From contig MU863916.1 in the NCBI GenBank assembly GCA_033296885.1, positions 1 through 64,000 on the forward strand: a stretch of DNA of 64,000 nucleotides, in the 5' to 3' direction. The notes under the pieces are model-generated. The model saw only the letters and a list, made by a program, of their open reading frames with translations. It had not been told where the DNA came from and ran no database searches. A program made the translations under genes and the position numbers. Positions 11,765 through 23,500 of the stretch are shown one piece after another; position 1 is the stretch's first letter, and each line of letters opens with the position of its first letter. The stretch is from Triangularia verruculosa. Taxonomy: Eukaryota; Ascomycota; Sordariomycetes; Sordariales; Podosporaceae.

Positions 11765-14706
11765 TTAAAAAGTCATCTCCTCATTAGTCGTATCATTCTC
11801 CCACGTCCTGCAGTGTCCGCACTGCGTATGATTGCAAGAATCCATGCACTGATTCGTCGTCTGGAAATTCCACGGCGAATTGCAATTGCACTGCCATCAA
11901 ACAAAGTCAGCAAAAACCTCCCCTCACAAAAAGAAAACATCCCCAAGACAAACTTACACAAGTCCAAAAGATCTCAACCTTCTCAGCCCTCCCCTTCCCC
12001 CTCAATCGCTTCCCGCTCCTCCCATCCCCACCATCCTCCCTCCCGCGCTTACGAGAAGCACCGTCCTGCTGGTCCCCAGCAGCCGACTCATTCCTCAGCT
12101 GCATCTCCTGATCCGCCACCATCTCCAAGCTCTTCCAGTCCTTGATATCCGCCTTCTCAAACCCTTGCTTCCCCATAAAGTGTCTATCGATATGGTCAAA
12201 CCTCTCGCTATGCGCCGGCCCCCCCGAGCCTTGCGGCTCAATCGTCTTGACACAAAAGCCACACCAGAACCTACTCTCAAAGTTCCTTCCAAGACGGCAG
12301 TCGGCAAGCTTCTTCTCGACCGCGGCTGCGTCCTGGAACCCGTGGTCCCTCTCGAGGTGGCTCTTGAGGGACTCCCGGCGGTGGCACACCTTGCTGCACT
12401 CGTGGAAATCCGAGCTGCTGTGGTTGTACACGGGCTCGGTGCACCGCCAAATCTCCAGCTGAAAGTGTTGGCTGTTCTCGTGGCGCTTCCAGTCGTTCTT
12501 GCTCCCGAAACGCTTGTCACACTTTGCGAATGTGCAGGCATAGGGCTTTGCGTGGCGCTTCTGGTGTTTCCTTTTTTTTTAAAAAAAAAATACTCTGTTA
12601 GCCGCTTGATGCTATTATCAGACTGAAAGGCTGTGGAATAGGTAAGACATACTTGAGCTCACAGGGTCTTTGAAACGTCTTGTTACAGTCGTCAATATCG
12701 CACTTGACCTCCTTAGTGGACTCTGTGGACGCAGCAGTGGCAACAACAGAGGGCGGTGCAGACGGTGTCTCTGGGTCCTTGGTTGCTTGTTCTTCGGACT
12801 TCTGGTAGCCGAGTTGCAGCAAAATCCTATCGAGCAAGCTTTGGTCTTGTGTCTTGAGCGACTCCAGGGTTGCCTTTGCCTTGGCAGTCATTTCCACCTC
12901 GTCCAAGTCCACACTGGCGGACGAATGACCAGTGGAATCCTCAGGAGATGGTCCGGCAAGGAGTTGAAGCTTTCTGGCGTCTTCAAGATCGGAGGCATGG
13001 ATATTTTGCTCCGAGATTTTGGTCAACCTATCAAAAGACTCGACGGCGGGGTGTTCTGGCTCGTTTTCCTCGGATTCAGCTTCATCATCGGCCGGCGCCG
13101 GATGGTCCAAGGTCATCATGTCTGGAGAAATCGAGACTACATGGTCGTCCTTGGGCTGCTGGGCAAACCCTTCCTCCTGGGTGGCATCCAGGCTCTCATC
13201 ATCTAATTGGATCACCTCGACAGGGTGCGGGTGCATCTCGCCTGTTTCATCCAGGGTGCAGAGTCCGCTGCCGGCACCGGTCAAGATGTCTGGAGAGACA
13301 TGGTCTTGTTGCTCCGAAGCTTGCTCCTGAACCGCAGGTCCTACCTGTTGCTGGAATTCACGAGATATCAACCCTTGCAGTTCCACATCCATGGACATAC
13401 GAGGGACATCAAGTGTGCCTTGAGTCTGGCTTTGGAATCCAGAGGTATTCATAAAAGAGGAATAATCCGGCTGGCTCATCGTTTGGCTCATCGTTGAGTG
13501 ATACATCAGGTGTTGTGGCTGAACCACTGCAGGTTCATCGGGGACATGGTGGACGTTGGACATCCCCTGACTGTGTCCCAGTCCGTTCCATGATGTTTGA
13601 TGACCGGCGTACCTCGAATGTCTCCCGGCGTCAGAAGGCGCATACTCGGAAGTGACCGAGGTGCTGCCGGTGTCTGGAGGGCCACTGAAGAAATGTTAGC
13701 CGCACTACTACAAATTGCCAGTGGCAGGGCAACACACCGATACTGGAATTGTGACAGTTCGAAGGTCTGCATATGGTGTACCCGTCTCAAGTGCTGCCTG
13801 AAGTTGTCTGGCCGCGGCCAGATTTTTTCCTTGTCCTTGCACGACTGGATATAACAGCGATATACGGGCGTGTCACTCTTGTAAATCTTATGGACTCCAG
13901 CTCTGTGCCGATCGAGGTCATTGTTGGTACTAAAGCCATCGCTTGCCTTGAGGCAGCCTGGAATATCGCATTTGAACGGTTTTTCGTGTCGTGCCTTGTG
14001 TTTTCTGGTGTCACTGCATTAGCAATCTTGGTCGGGGGGATGACGTATCGAACACCCACCTGAACTCGGAATTTGTCTTGAAGGTGACGTTAGGGCAGTC
14101 ATCACATCTGAGATTATTAGCGGTTGAAGTGGTGGAACCAGCCCGCTGACTCGGTGCATCCCTCCGACGAGGCCTATTGTCGTTGGTTACTTGGCTTAAT
14201 CCATATTGACTGAGTTGCTGTGTGATGATTTGTGTCTCATGGTTGTCGATTTCCCCATTGTACACTGATCTGTTGCCCACGCTTCGAATCTGACTTCCAT
14301 AACCCGAGTCTGATATGAGCTTCTCTCCAACAGGACTAATGAGAGTCTCTACTTCAGAGGGTGGCGCGTTGCTTCGAAAGTCGGTGTAGATAGGGTCTGT
14401 GAATTCAGAAGCCCTCCAAGAAAATGGATGGCTTGGAGCTGTTACGGTCACAGGTCGCTGGGAGTTCTTGACAATACGGTCGATCTCCGAGAGGTCAGTT
14501 GGGCCTAGGGTAGTTGTCACGGGGTTTTGTTGTTGGCCATGTCTGGCGCCGTATGCTCCGAACCCGTTCATATTCACGCCATACCCCGAAAAGGAGTTGA
14601 TGCCAGCTCCTGATTGTCTTGCTAGGCCCGTCATGCCAGAGGGGTCAGAAGAAGCGGCACTCTGCTCGGCCGCGTGGGCATAAGAGTACCGCAGAGGCTG
14701 TGACAT
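11765..14706 (-). CDS. Large C2H2 zinc-finger protein, five exons
   Basis: Exons, in order of transcription: 14706-14060, 14013-13684+54 (that is 14013-13738), 13684-12653, 12570-11958 and 11890-11765. Together they give about 897 residues. Each junction keeps the frame and links conserved finger halves. Three C2H2-like units lie around residues 199-295 (LRCDDC.., FKCDIPGC..H..H, YRCYIQSC..H..H). A long acidic/Gln-rich spacer follows. Then come VKCDIDDC..H..H and YACTFAKC..H..H near 633-687, the latter holding KNDWKRHENSQHFQLEIWRC. The C-terminus has further Cys/His pairs (RFDHIDRH), a basic GRSGKRLRGKGR stretch and a Cys-rich last exon. This is probably a nuclear regulator; the target is unknown. 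Exon 4 starts after an A-rich AAAG acceptor, the least certain junction. Confidence 0.8.
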
Positions 14707-15743
14707 GTTGTAAGCCCACCGCGATGACCGCCTGGGCGAGTTGAATTGTTCGAAACGCCGCCGTGGTAACGTATGTCGTCAAGTTAAGGTGCTTGTCTAA
14801 GAGGGTGTCAACAGGGAGGAGCCCTGTGCTGTAGGCTTCCAGATGGAGTCCATCTTGGAACGGACAAGGAAGGGAATGGGGAAATGTCTTGGCATTTTAC
14901 ATCTCGAATCAAGACTCGCCAACGACGAGGCCAGCAATGGATGGAATAAATAAAAAAACGGCTACTAACAGATGAGAGACCCCAAGCTTTGTCAGTGTGT
15001 GCCAAAAGAGCGCAATCGTCGGGCGCAGTTCACAGAGCAGAGACCGCGTTGCCCGACTCAGCCAGGCATTCGCAGTGTGAATGAGCCGGCGGGCGGGCTG
15101 GGCTGTTGGAGATCAGGAAACAACAAATTCAATTGTAGCAAATGATGAGAGCAATGAGGGGATTCAAAATGCTAGGATGCTTTGTGCAGTGGATGGGAGA
15201 GAGAGGGAGCCGATGCAGGAAAGCGAGCATAGGAAGGGAAGTGACAGGCAGCAGTGCCGCTCTTGGCAGAGCGCTGAGAGCACATCGGTCGCCTCACTTT
15301 CCCATTTCCAATTCCAGGTTCTGCTTTGGTTTCCGGTGACTTGCTACTGACCGGTTGGCTAAAGCCAATCAGGCTCGGTGAGGAAAAGCCTCTGAGCAAC
15401 AAGACTCTAGTTGCCTGGTCACGTGGACCACCGTCACCACCTCTTGATTGGACGACACTTTGCTCTGTGCAACGCTTCCAGTCGCACCTTCTTGCGTCCA
15501 CAGCTACACCAAAATCCATGTGGACACTTGCGGGGGCAGGATCGGAGGGCCAGGAATGCACCTGCTGTTTTGGTACTCTGAGGGAAGTTTTAACCTCCAA
15601 GGCGCGGTTTGTGGCAAGCACGAGGGAGAGCCCATTGACTCACTCCCGTCAAGACGTGACAAAAACTTTGACCATGCCCACAAAGATAAAAATGCTGCTA
15701 AAACTTCCAAGACGGCCACTACGAAAAACCACAGCAACTCAAC
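14707..15743. promoter_or_regulatory. Divergent promoter region
   Basis: This stretch separates the C2H2 gene (minus) from the AIG2-like gene (plus). CCAAT-type boxes are visible as GCCAATCAGG near 15364 and as ATTGG on the opposite sense near 15446. No reading frame in it looks real. Confidence 0.45.
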
Positions 15744-16778
15744 ATGGAGCACGGAGAGGACCTTCTTCTCGCCTTGGAATCCTGGAGTCAGGTTGCCATC
15801 CAGCAATCAGCTGCCACTGACGAGCCAGACCAGCAAACAATCCAGCGATGGCAACACCTGTTCTCCTACACCGCCTCAGAGGCCGCCCGCCACATTGAGG
15901 AGCAGAGGAAAGACGACAGCCGCTTGACGCTGACTGGTGACGGCTGGAAGATGATCGCTACTGAAAAAGAGGCCGAGGGATATGACAAAGAGGCATATGA
16001 GCATGCTCTCTGGCTGGCCCGTTCGGCACATGCAACCACCATCACCACAAACCCAGACCAGGGCAAAAAGGGCACCACCAGGCCACAGACGTTTTTGCTC
16101 AAGCTCGGGCCTCCATTGGCCACTCCCGAGCATGTTAAAACAGCTGCCGGCCTGGAAATCACGCCGCCCATCTTCACCGGGACCGGCGATGATGGTGAGC
16201 CAACTAGCTTCTGCAAGATTGTTGGAGCAGAATACAAGGACGCCATCCTTTCTTACCTGAGCAGGACAGGGCACACAGCTTTCAGGCCAACTTTTATTCG
16301 GCATTCTGTCGCCGAAAAGAATCTGTGCAGTATCTCTGCCCACCCAACACTCGGCCTCGACAGCACATTACCGCAACATCGACCAAACTCCTGCAATGCC
16401 AATGACCCTGCTTGTTTGCCAACGCAAAACCAATACCCGGTTGTTTACTTTGTCTACGGAACGTTGATGAATCCTGCCATTTTGAAAGGAAAACTGACCC
16501 TCGACACGGAGCCTGTCTACAAGCGTGCCCGCATCAGAGGGGGCTTGTTGAAAACCTGGGGAAACAAGTACAATGCCGTCGTTGACGCCCCTCAGATGGA
16601 CCACAACAAGGCGATCGTCGATGGCTGCGCTTTTACCGTCGAGAACAGCATGCAAGAGGACGCACTCTGCCACTACGAGACGGACAAGTATGAGGTGGTA
16701 CGGTGCACCATTGAGTTGCCAGAGGAGTGTAAGGTGGTGAAGGGCTTGACTTTTCGATTTGTTGGGGAGACAGATTGA
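15744..16778 (+). CDS. AIG2/gamma-glutamylcyclotransferase-like protein
   Basis: An uninterrupted 344-residue frame starting at ATG 15744. The C-terminal third is a gamma-glutamylcyclotransferase-like (AIG2) domain. It begins with the nucleotide- or glutamyl-pocket signature VYFVYGTLMNP at about residues 233-243 and continues through RGGLLKTWGNKYNAVVD and the HYETDKYEVV segment, which carries the Glu/Tyr positions typical of the fold. The first 220 residues have no domain I recognise and form a charged, mostly helical extension. Family members cleave gamma-glutamyl compounds or related amide bonds, but AIG2-like fungal proteins are mostly uncharacterised, so the substrate is unknown. The protein has no signal peptide and is probably cytosolic. 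Confidence 0.8.
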   Translation: MEHGEDLLLALESWSQVAIQQSAATDEPDQQTIQRWQHLFSYTASEAARHIEEQRKDDSRLTLTGDGWKMIATEKEAEGYDKEAYEHALWLARSAHATTITTNPDQGKKGTTRPQTFLLKLGPPLATPEHVKTAAGLEITPPIFTGTGDDGEPTSFCKIVGAEYKDAILSYLSRTGHTAFRPTFIRHSVAEKNLCSISAHPTLGLDSTLPQHRPNSCNANDPACLPTQNQYPVVYFVYGTLMNPAILKGKLTLDTEPVYKRARIRGGLLKTWGNKYNAVVDAPQMDHNKAIVDGCAFTVENSMQEDALCHYETDKYEVVRCTIELPEECKVVKGLTFRFVGETD

Positions 16779-18219
16779 GGCGTCACCTTGTCCAACCATG
16801 TGCTATCTGCCAGGTTAGCATCTCCGGGGAAGTGCCCCGAGGTGCAGACCCGTATCGGTCCGTCAAGCGCGGCTTTTCTTCAAGCACAGGTTCATCGATG
16901 TTCCGACGGGTGGTTGCAGTTCTGATGGCCTTGGCAGCCTGTTTGGGATTGGACAAGGTGTTTGTTTGTGTAACCTGCCTGGGCCGCGAGCCTCAACATT
17001 TACACCAGATTCTCGCCGGTCTCCTTTTCTGCATCATGACTTCCCGAGTCGGCCGACGAAGCAGGCGTCCAAACTCCGGCGACAGATGTTTGCTTGCTCG
17101 GCCCAAGCCACCATCAGAGAAATAAAAGACAGGTCATATCTTACTCCCTAGCTGCTCCACACTCCAGGTCCTCTTATTCACCATTATCACGCAGCATCAG
17201 ATCAATCGTTTAGCTTGACAGCATCAACAGATCTAGTTTGTTTGCTCGAGAGCCCCTCCGCTGTCCGTCTCCGGCTTAGCTCCCAGTACGCCTTCCGAAG
17301 GCGGGCCGATGCCCTATGGCTATGCTGTACCGGCACTTCGCAGACATCGGAGCCAGGGAAACCTTGGTATCGCATCTTGTCAGGCCGAATTCGCATCGTG
17401 TTTCTTACTGTCAGCTTTCCGGTAGGGCTGGCTTTTCTGGATGGTTGCTAGGCCACAATGTACCGCTTCTCGATGTTTTACGATTGATACACATCCCGGA
17501 GAACAAGGACTGAAGAAAAGTCACCAACACGGCCCTCGTTTCGGACCGGTTGGCATACTGAAAAGCGGCGAGGTCCGCCTCAGCTCGCCCCAGTGGGCCA
17601 CAGGCAGCAGTTGGCTAATCTTTTCGACCCCCACTCAAGATTGTTTGCTTCATTGCAGATGATGGTGTAAGGTGTGCAAGGACCCAGTCTTAACGCAGCA
17701 CCACTGCAGAACAGGGAAGCAACTTCACACTCACTCACAGGCAATACCTACATCAGCCCGGCGCACTATGTGATCTGTCATCTATACCCAATACAATGCG
17801 TTGTCCATTCAGGGCACCTCAACCAACTCCCTGGTCTCACAGGTGGTGGGTTCCCAGCAATGGGGTACTGGTGCGGTGTGATGATGAAAGCAGTCTGCAC
17901 GCACACTGAATATCGAGCAAGAAGCTTCGAGACCTTGTTGAGTGGGCAACGTGGCAGGCTTCTTGTACATATGCGGTCCTCAAGAAGGATATATAGATAG
18001 CTGACTCGCCGATTTCTCAGCTTCATTTTAGCCCGTCAGATCATCTCGTTCTAACTTTGTTGTGGCTAAGTGAAAGCTCACTTCCAAGCTTACTTGCGAG
18101 TCTTGTCCACCAGTCGGGAAGATCAATCTTTGAGAAGTGTTTACAAGGGGCAAACCTTCGATACCACCAAAGACCCGTCTATCTACCTCGCCCCCCTTGC
18201 CTTGCCCCTTTCCGCCGGC
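16779..18219. other. Intergenic, no gene seen
   Basis: This lies between two plus-strand genes. Short frames occur on both strands without domain content. A pyrimidine-rich TTCTAACTTTG segment at about 18050 and the TATATAG near 17992 could belong to the leader and promoter of the small gene at 18220. Confidence 0.45.
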
Positions 18220-18610
18220 ATGTGCGACTACGAGGAATTCATCTGGACCTGTGAGCACTCAGATTTCCGGCTCAAGTCATACTGCCATAAAGCCCGAAAC
18301 AACCCCGGCCACGCCTGCAATTTTGTGAAGCGGCTTCGAAACTGCTGGGACCAAGGGCGTCCATGTGACGCTTGCCTCGCGAAGCAAGCAGCTGAGGCCC
18401 ACGCCCAGATGATGACCGGCTGGTACGGGTCCAATCAAGGTACGTCAGAACACTGTCCCTCGGCTTTATCACCTTTGACTGACTGTAAGAAGGTGGTCGA
18501 GCATAAATCTTGTTTCAACCACCTATTGCCTTGCCATTCCACATTTTTACCCCTCAGGTCCAGCGATCATCGACGGTGGACAAGTCTTTTTTTTCTTTTC
18601 ATCTCGATGA
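18220..18610 (+). CDS. Small Cys/His-rich protein, two exons
   Basis: Exons 18220-18439 and 18558-18610, with a GTACGT donor and a CCCTCAG acceptor, give 90 residues. The frame is open upstream, but the ATG at 18220 (MCDYEEFIWTCEHSDFRLKS) fits best: it starts a compact Cys/His pattern, C-E-H near 11-13, S-Y-C-H near 20-23, H-A-C near 31-33, and W-D-Q-G-R-P-C-D-A-C near 43-52. These could bind one or two zinc ions. I recall similar short fungal hypothetical proteins beginning MCDYEEF, but no function. The last 17 residues, encoded by exon 2, are hydrophobic (poly-Phe). The second exon is less certain than the first. Confidence 0.65.
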
Positions 18611-20580
18611 GGCAACGAGGCGGGTTCGTTGAGGTTGTCGGAGTTTAACATTAGAAGTTTTGTGGTTTGTTGCCTTTTGGGGGGTGGGCGGTTCTGTTAC
18701 ACGTTTTTATTAGGGGCCAAAAAGAACAAGTCTATTTTTTATACGATAAAAAGCAAATCCAATCGCTCTTTGCCAGGTACCCGTCGTTACACCTTGTTCA
18801 CTTGGATACTTTTTCTTTTTGCTTTATCACCGAGACCGAAATCACACTGCATATTTCTTGTCCCCTTCGCTGTGTGTGTGTGTGCTCGGGGGGGGAGGAC
18901 TTTCAGGGTAAATGTATATCCAGTTTTCCTGATCGGTCCTGGGATATTGAGTGGTCAATGGCTCAATGGAAAGAACGTTTTATTTGTTCTGGTTACCTTT
19001 CACGAGCGGGGGAAGGGGAGCTGGGTAGGTAGGTAGGTGGGTAGGTACCATCCCACCCACGTCTTTTTTCTTCTTCTTTTACTTTTTCGGAGAGAATACA
19101 AGTTGATGCCATCACCCGGGGCTTATTCATGGGGGTAACACATCGGCAGTTTGAAATGAACCACCATGCCACGCTAGAGGTACCTTTTTCTGCTTCATCC
19201 CGAAGGTGACGCTCGGGACTATTACCCCCCCTACCCCCCCTTTTTATTCTTGCCCGTCTCGGTACCAAAAGAAGTTCTTTCGTCGTCGTGACAAAGATGT
19301 ACCTAGCCACTCGCGCATGGAACATTTGGCACATGATGGGGCAGCCACGCCGGCTTCCCTTTTGGTTTTCGGGGAGGGGGCCAAAGCTTCGTGTTACGTA
19401 GGTGACGAAGTACTCGGCCGATGGAATGGAAGCTTCTTCCACTGTTCCCGTCTGACTTTTTTCAATGGGTTGATATCAGATTGATATTACATCCTGCCGG
19501 CCGGGAGTTGAGAGGCCAGGGGAAGTCTGCAGGTAACATGAACAGCTGTCTCCCCTCGGCTGCGGCTACCCCCCCCTGGCCCTTGACATGACAGTGAAAT
19601 AACTACCGAACTGCATACCTATTCTCAGTAGGTGTCAAGCCGAAGGGGAACACAAGGAGGGTTTTGGTTACATCCCGTCCTGACGTGGTTTTGCTGCTTT
19701 GACGATGGCACCGGGGGATTAACATATGCGGGTTTTAGAAAGGCAAGAGAGGAGGGGGTTGAGCGGTGATACCATGCAGGAGAGAGACATACATAGGGCA
19801 TATCCGGCTTTTAACAAAAGGGTAGGTACAGCTTCTGATAGTAGTTCGTCATACGACATGTCCCAAGGGAGAGGGTCGCAGCCGAGAAAAAAACTGAAAA
19901 TTGAGTGAATGAATAGGGTTATAGTTATTCCTCAAGTTGTCTGTCATATTGCCAAATTGATCTGACCGGATTGACTTGGGTACCTGCCTAGGTAGGTATA
20001 GGCACATCACCAGGTCAACCGACCGGACCACCACACTAGCAGCGACAACGCTTCATTTCTGTGTCTCTTTCAGCGAGCAGTTCAGGTTCGGTGGAAGGAA
20101 CTTTTTGCTTGCTTGAGGAGGAAAGGGTATAGTCTGTTGCTACCTATCTACCAATTCCAGCTTTAATACTAGTAGCATAAGATTTACTCTAGTACATCGA
20201 AAGTTTTGTCGATTACAAGGCTTGCCTGGGCGATAAACACAGTACGCTGGGATAGAGCATCGATCTTTGGGATTTAACGGTAACTGAAAATAGACTTGCA
20301 GAGCTCGGATAGACGTCCATTCCATCATAAGCTGGATGGCGAATTGTGGTTATCGCAGATAGGTCACCGCCTCATCTATTCCAGCATCACCAACATCAAA
20401 AGCCTTAAAACGCCGGTTGAACGGGCACCAAACATGATGCTCGCCAAGTTAGTAAATAATGAACAGAGCTCTAGTCATCAGTATGTTCAAATCTACATAA
20501 TATACAATCCCCCTCCCCCTTCTAAACCCACTTTATAACACCTTGATTCTATACAAGTAAATATACACTCCCCCCCCCCT
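18611..20580. other. Intergenic, simple-sequence-rich, no gene seen
   Basis: The stretch holds TAGG tetranucleotide arrays (about 19024-19047, ending GGTACC; and 19978-19998), a GT run near 18870, and many short ORFs without domains. It is the 3' flank of the PPR gene (to the right) and of the small Cys/His gene (to the left). Confidence 0.45.
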
Positions 20581-23500
20581 CTAAAACGTAGCCTTCTTCC
20601 CCCCCTTCTTCCTCTCCCCCTCCTCCACCCTCCTATCCTCCTCCACCCTCCTCACAAAATTATCCCAATCCCCCCCCTCTTCCTCTTCCTTCTTCCCCCC
20701 CCTCACATTATCCCCCCCATCAAAAATCTCACTCGGGTAAAACTCCCCCTCCACCTCCAGCTCCATCTCCAACTGCCTCCTCCTCTCCTCCTGCTCCCTC
20801 ACAATCCTCCCCAACCTCTCCCACCCCTCCTCCCTCTCATCCCCCCTTTCCCCCCCCCTCCCCCCCCGCAGCTCCTCATCCATTAGTCGTTCCAACTCCC
20901 TCCACGCCTGTTCCTTATCCCTTAATAACTCCAGCTCCTCCATCATTTTCTCGTTAGCCTTGAACCCCGCCTCTTCCATCTTCTTCATCGCCCACGCCAC
21001 GGCGCCCGGCCGTTGCTGTCTTGACCAGTTCCTGACGAGGATGGACCAGGTGTGGTAGTTTGGCTCGAGGTTGTGGTCGGCTAGATAGCGCAGCCAGTCT
21101 TGGGCTTGTTTGATGCAGGCTTTTGCGCTGGTTAGCGAGCGGGAGGCGCGGATGACGCCGGAAAGCAAGACGTTGAAGGTGTAGATTGTCGGGGCGGGGG
21201 ACATGGAGTAGAGGTAGGTCTCTGAGTGGTGGAAGGCGGCCCACTGGGCTTGTTGAGCCTTTAAAGAGGGCCAGCCGGAGCCGGGGCGGGGGGGGGGGTG
21301 GAGGGGGGTGAGGAGGGTTGGGTTGAGCGGTGGGTGTTGTTGCGGTGGTGGTGGTGAGGATGGAGGTTCTGGGGGTTGTTGTTGTTGTTGGATGGTGGTG
21401 GGGAGGGGCTCTTGTATTGGTGCTTCACCCTCGGCGGGCAGTAGTTCCCCATCTATTGGTGGTGGGTCGTCTTCTAGAGGCGGCAGGTATTCTTCTTCGG
21501 CCGGTAGGTGCTCTTCTCCGATTGATATATGTTCTTCGAATGGTGGATGGTCTTCCTGCTCTATAAGTGAAGGCTCTGCTTCGACTGGCGGGGCATGTTC
21601 TTGGTCTGGCAAAACGCTCCTTAGAGTCCTCACCGACTGCTGATCAGCTGGCAACTCATCTGCCTCCCTCTTCGCTAACAATTCTTCCTCTGCTTCCTCC
21701 TTTAATACTTTCTCCGCACACATCGCGCCCTCAATCATATCCTCCAAAATACCAAACCCAGCCTGCAACGCGTCTCGGCTCTCGACACTCCTCCTAGAAT
21801 CCTGCGCGGAGCTCCACGCGACATTATTCCACTTTGGAATCTTGAGCAGCGAGCCCAAAATAGCATCATGCACTCGGCTGTCCTGCTCCCGGCAGATCTG
21901 GCACACGGTATACTGACCCTGCATCAGCTTCGCTCGGAACAACTTGTAGAAATTAACCACTTCGCCCGCCTTCCACACAGCCCTCGCATATCCCCTGAGC
22001 ATGATGCTAATGGCATCAGACCCTGGAACCGCCGGCTGCTCAACACGCTCGGGGAGCCTCTCAAGAATACGGTCAATCTTCCGTAGGAAGCTGACATCCA
22101 TTTCTGTTGTTGCCGTCGCAAAGACCTCCTCGGCAGTCTGGTAAGGCGGCCCCAACCTGACAGGAATAAGCGCCTGCAGGTCCTTGTAGCGGTAGAACCG
22201 TGCATAAACCAAGAGTAACGCACGGAATGTTAGTACAGCATGTGCATTTCGCTGGGCTTCATCCTTCAGCTGCAGATCGTGCTGCCGGGATATCACCAAG
22301 ACGCAGTCGATAATATCGTTCCAGATGTATCTGCTCTTCAGCGCCTCAGGAACAAGTTCTTCCAGGGTCTGGAGAACAGGTTCAATGGTGTTGGTGCGTT
22401 TTGCCACGTTTAGCAGATTAGAAAAGATGAACTGCTCAGGCTCGATGCCCTGATCAAGCATGATCTGATAGATAGTCCATGCTCCTTGGTAGTCTCCAGT
22501 TGCGCGCATGCCGCGTACCATGACACTATAAGTGTATTTATTAGGGGTGATCAGGTTGAGTAACCGTGTGGTCAAGTCTCCACGCAGCTGCCCCATTTGT
22601 TCCAGGTGGCCGTCTGGCACGTCCTGAAAGTCTAGGATGCACGTGCTTAGCATCATGGTAAGAGGCGCATCGCCGTGGAGCTCGCCGCTGGTGATGGCCT
22701 CCTCCAGCATGTCCAAAGCGTGAGACTTGTATCTCGGATCTCGAGAAAGACGGCGTGCTATTGTATACCAAGTGTATGGATGAAGCGGGTGGCCATACTG
22801 AACGAGTCCCCAATACAGACCCCACAAGGCCTCGGCTTCCATGTCTCTCGTGATAAGAAACAGCGTATGTTGGGTGAACTCGAGGGTGTAGAGCATGCGG
22901 CTCTGCAGGATGTGACGGATCACTTCGGCGAGCTCATGCTTGATCTTTGACCGTTCAGGAGACATGGCACACCACCTGGCGAGGAATTCGACGGTGTCAT
23001 TTACCGCCCACCTTGGTGTCAGAGTCCCCTCATATGTCGCCCGGAGAAATCTATGAGCCAAAGCTGTGTCGTATCGGAGTAGATAGAGCATCGAGTCCAT
23101 CCACTTCGTTAAATACTCGTCCACATTGCCGTAGCCGCAGTAGCGTTCCTGAAACTCCTGCATCTGGATTTCCTCGGCCGAAAAGAGCATGTCCGATTCT
23201 CCCCATTGAGGAAAATCAGACACTTCGGCAAGCGCCCGGGAGAAGGCGCGTCCTGAGTTCAGGGCACGATATAGTGGCCTGAACCTTTGCTCCCATGATT
23301 CCAACCAGCTGCCCCTCTGGCCTTCGCCCCACGCCAGTTTCCCTCCTCTTGCCGCATGAAGGTATGGCTCCACTTGAGGCACTAGGTTGTCGGGATCCAC
23401 GGCATAAATCAACCTTTCAACGGCATCGGCGACGGATTCGATGGGCTCCTCGGCGGTCATATAACTGTCGTTGGTGTTCGCATGATTGCTATTTATTTCC

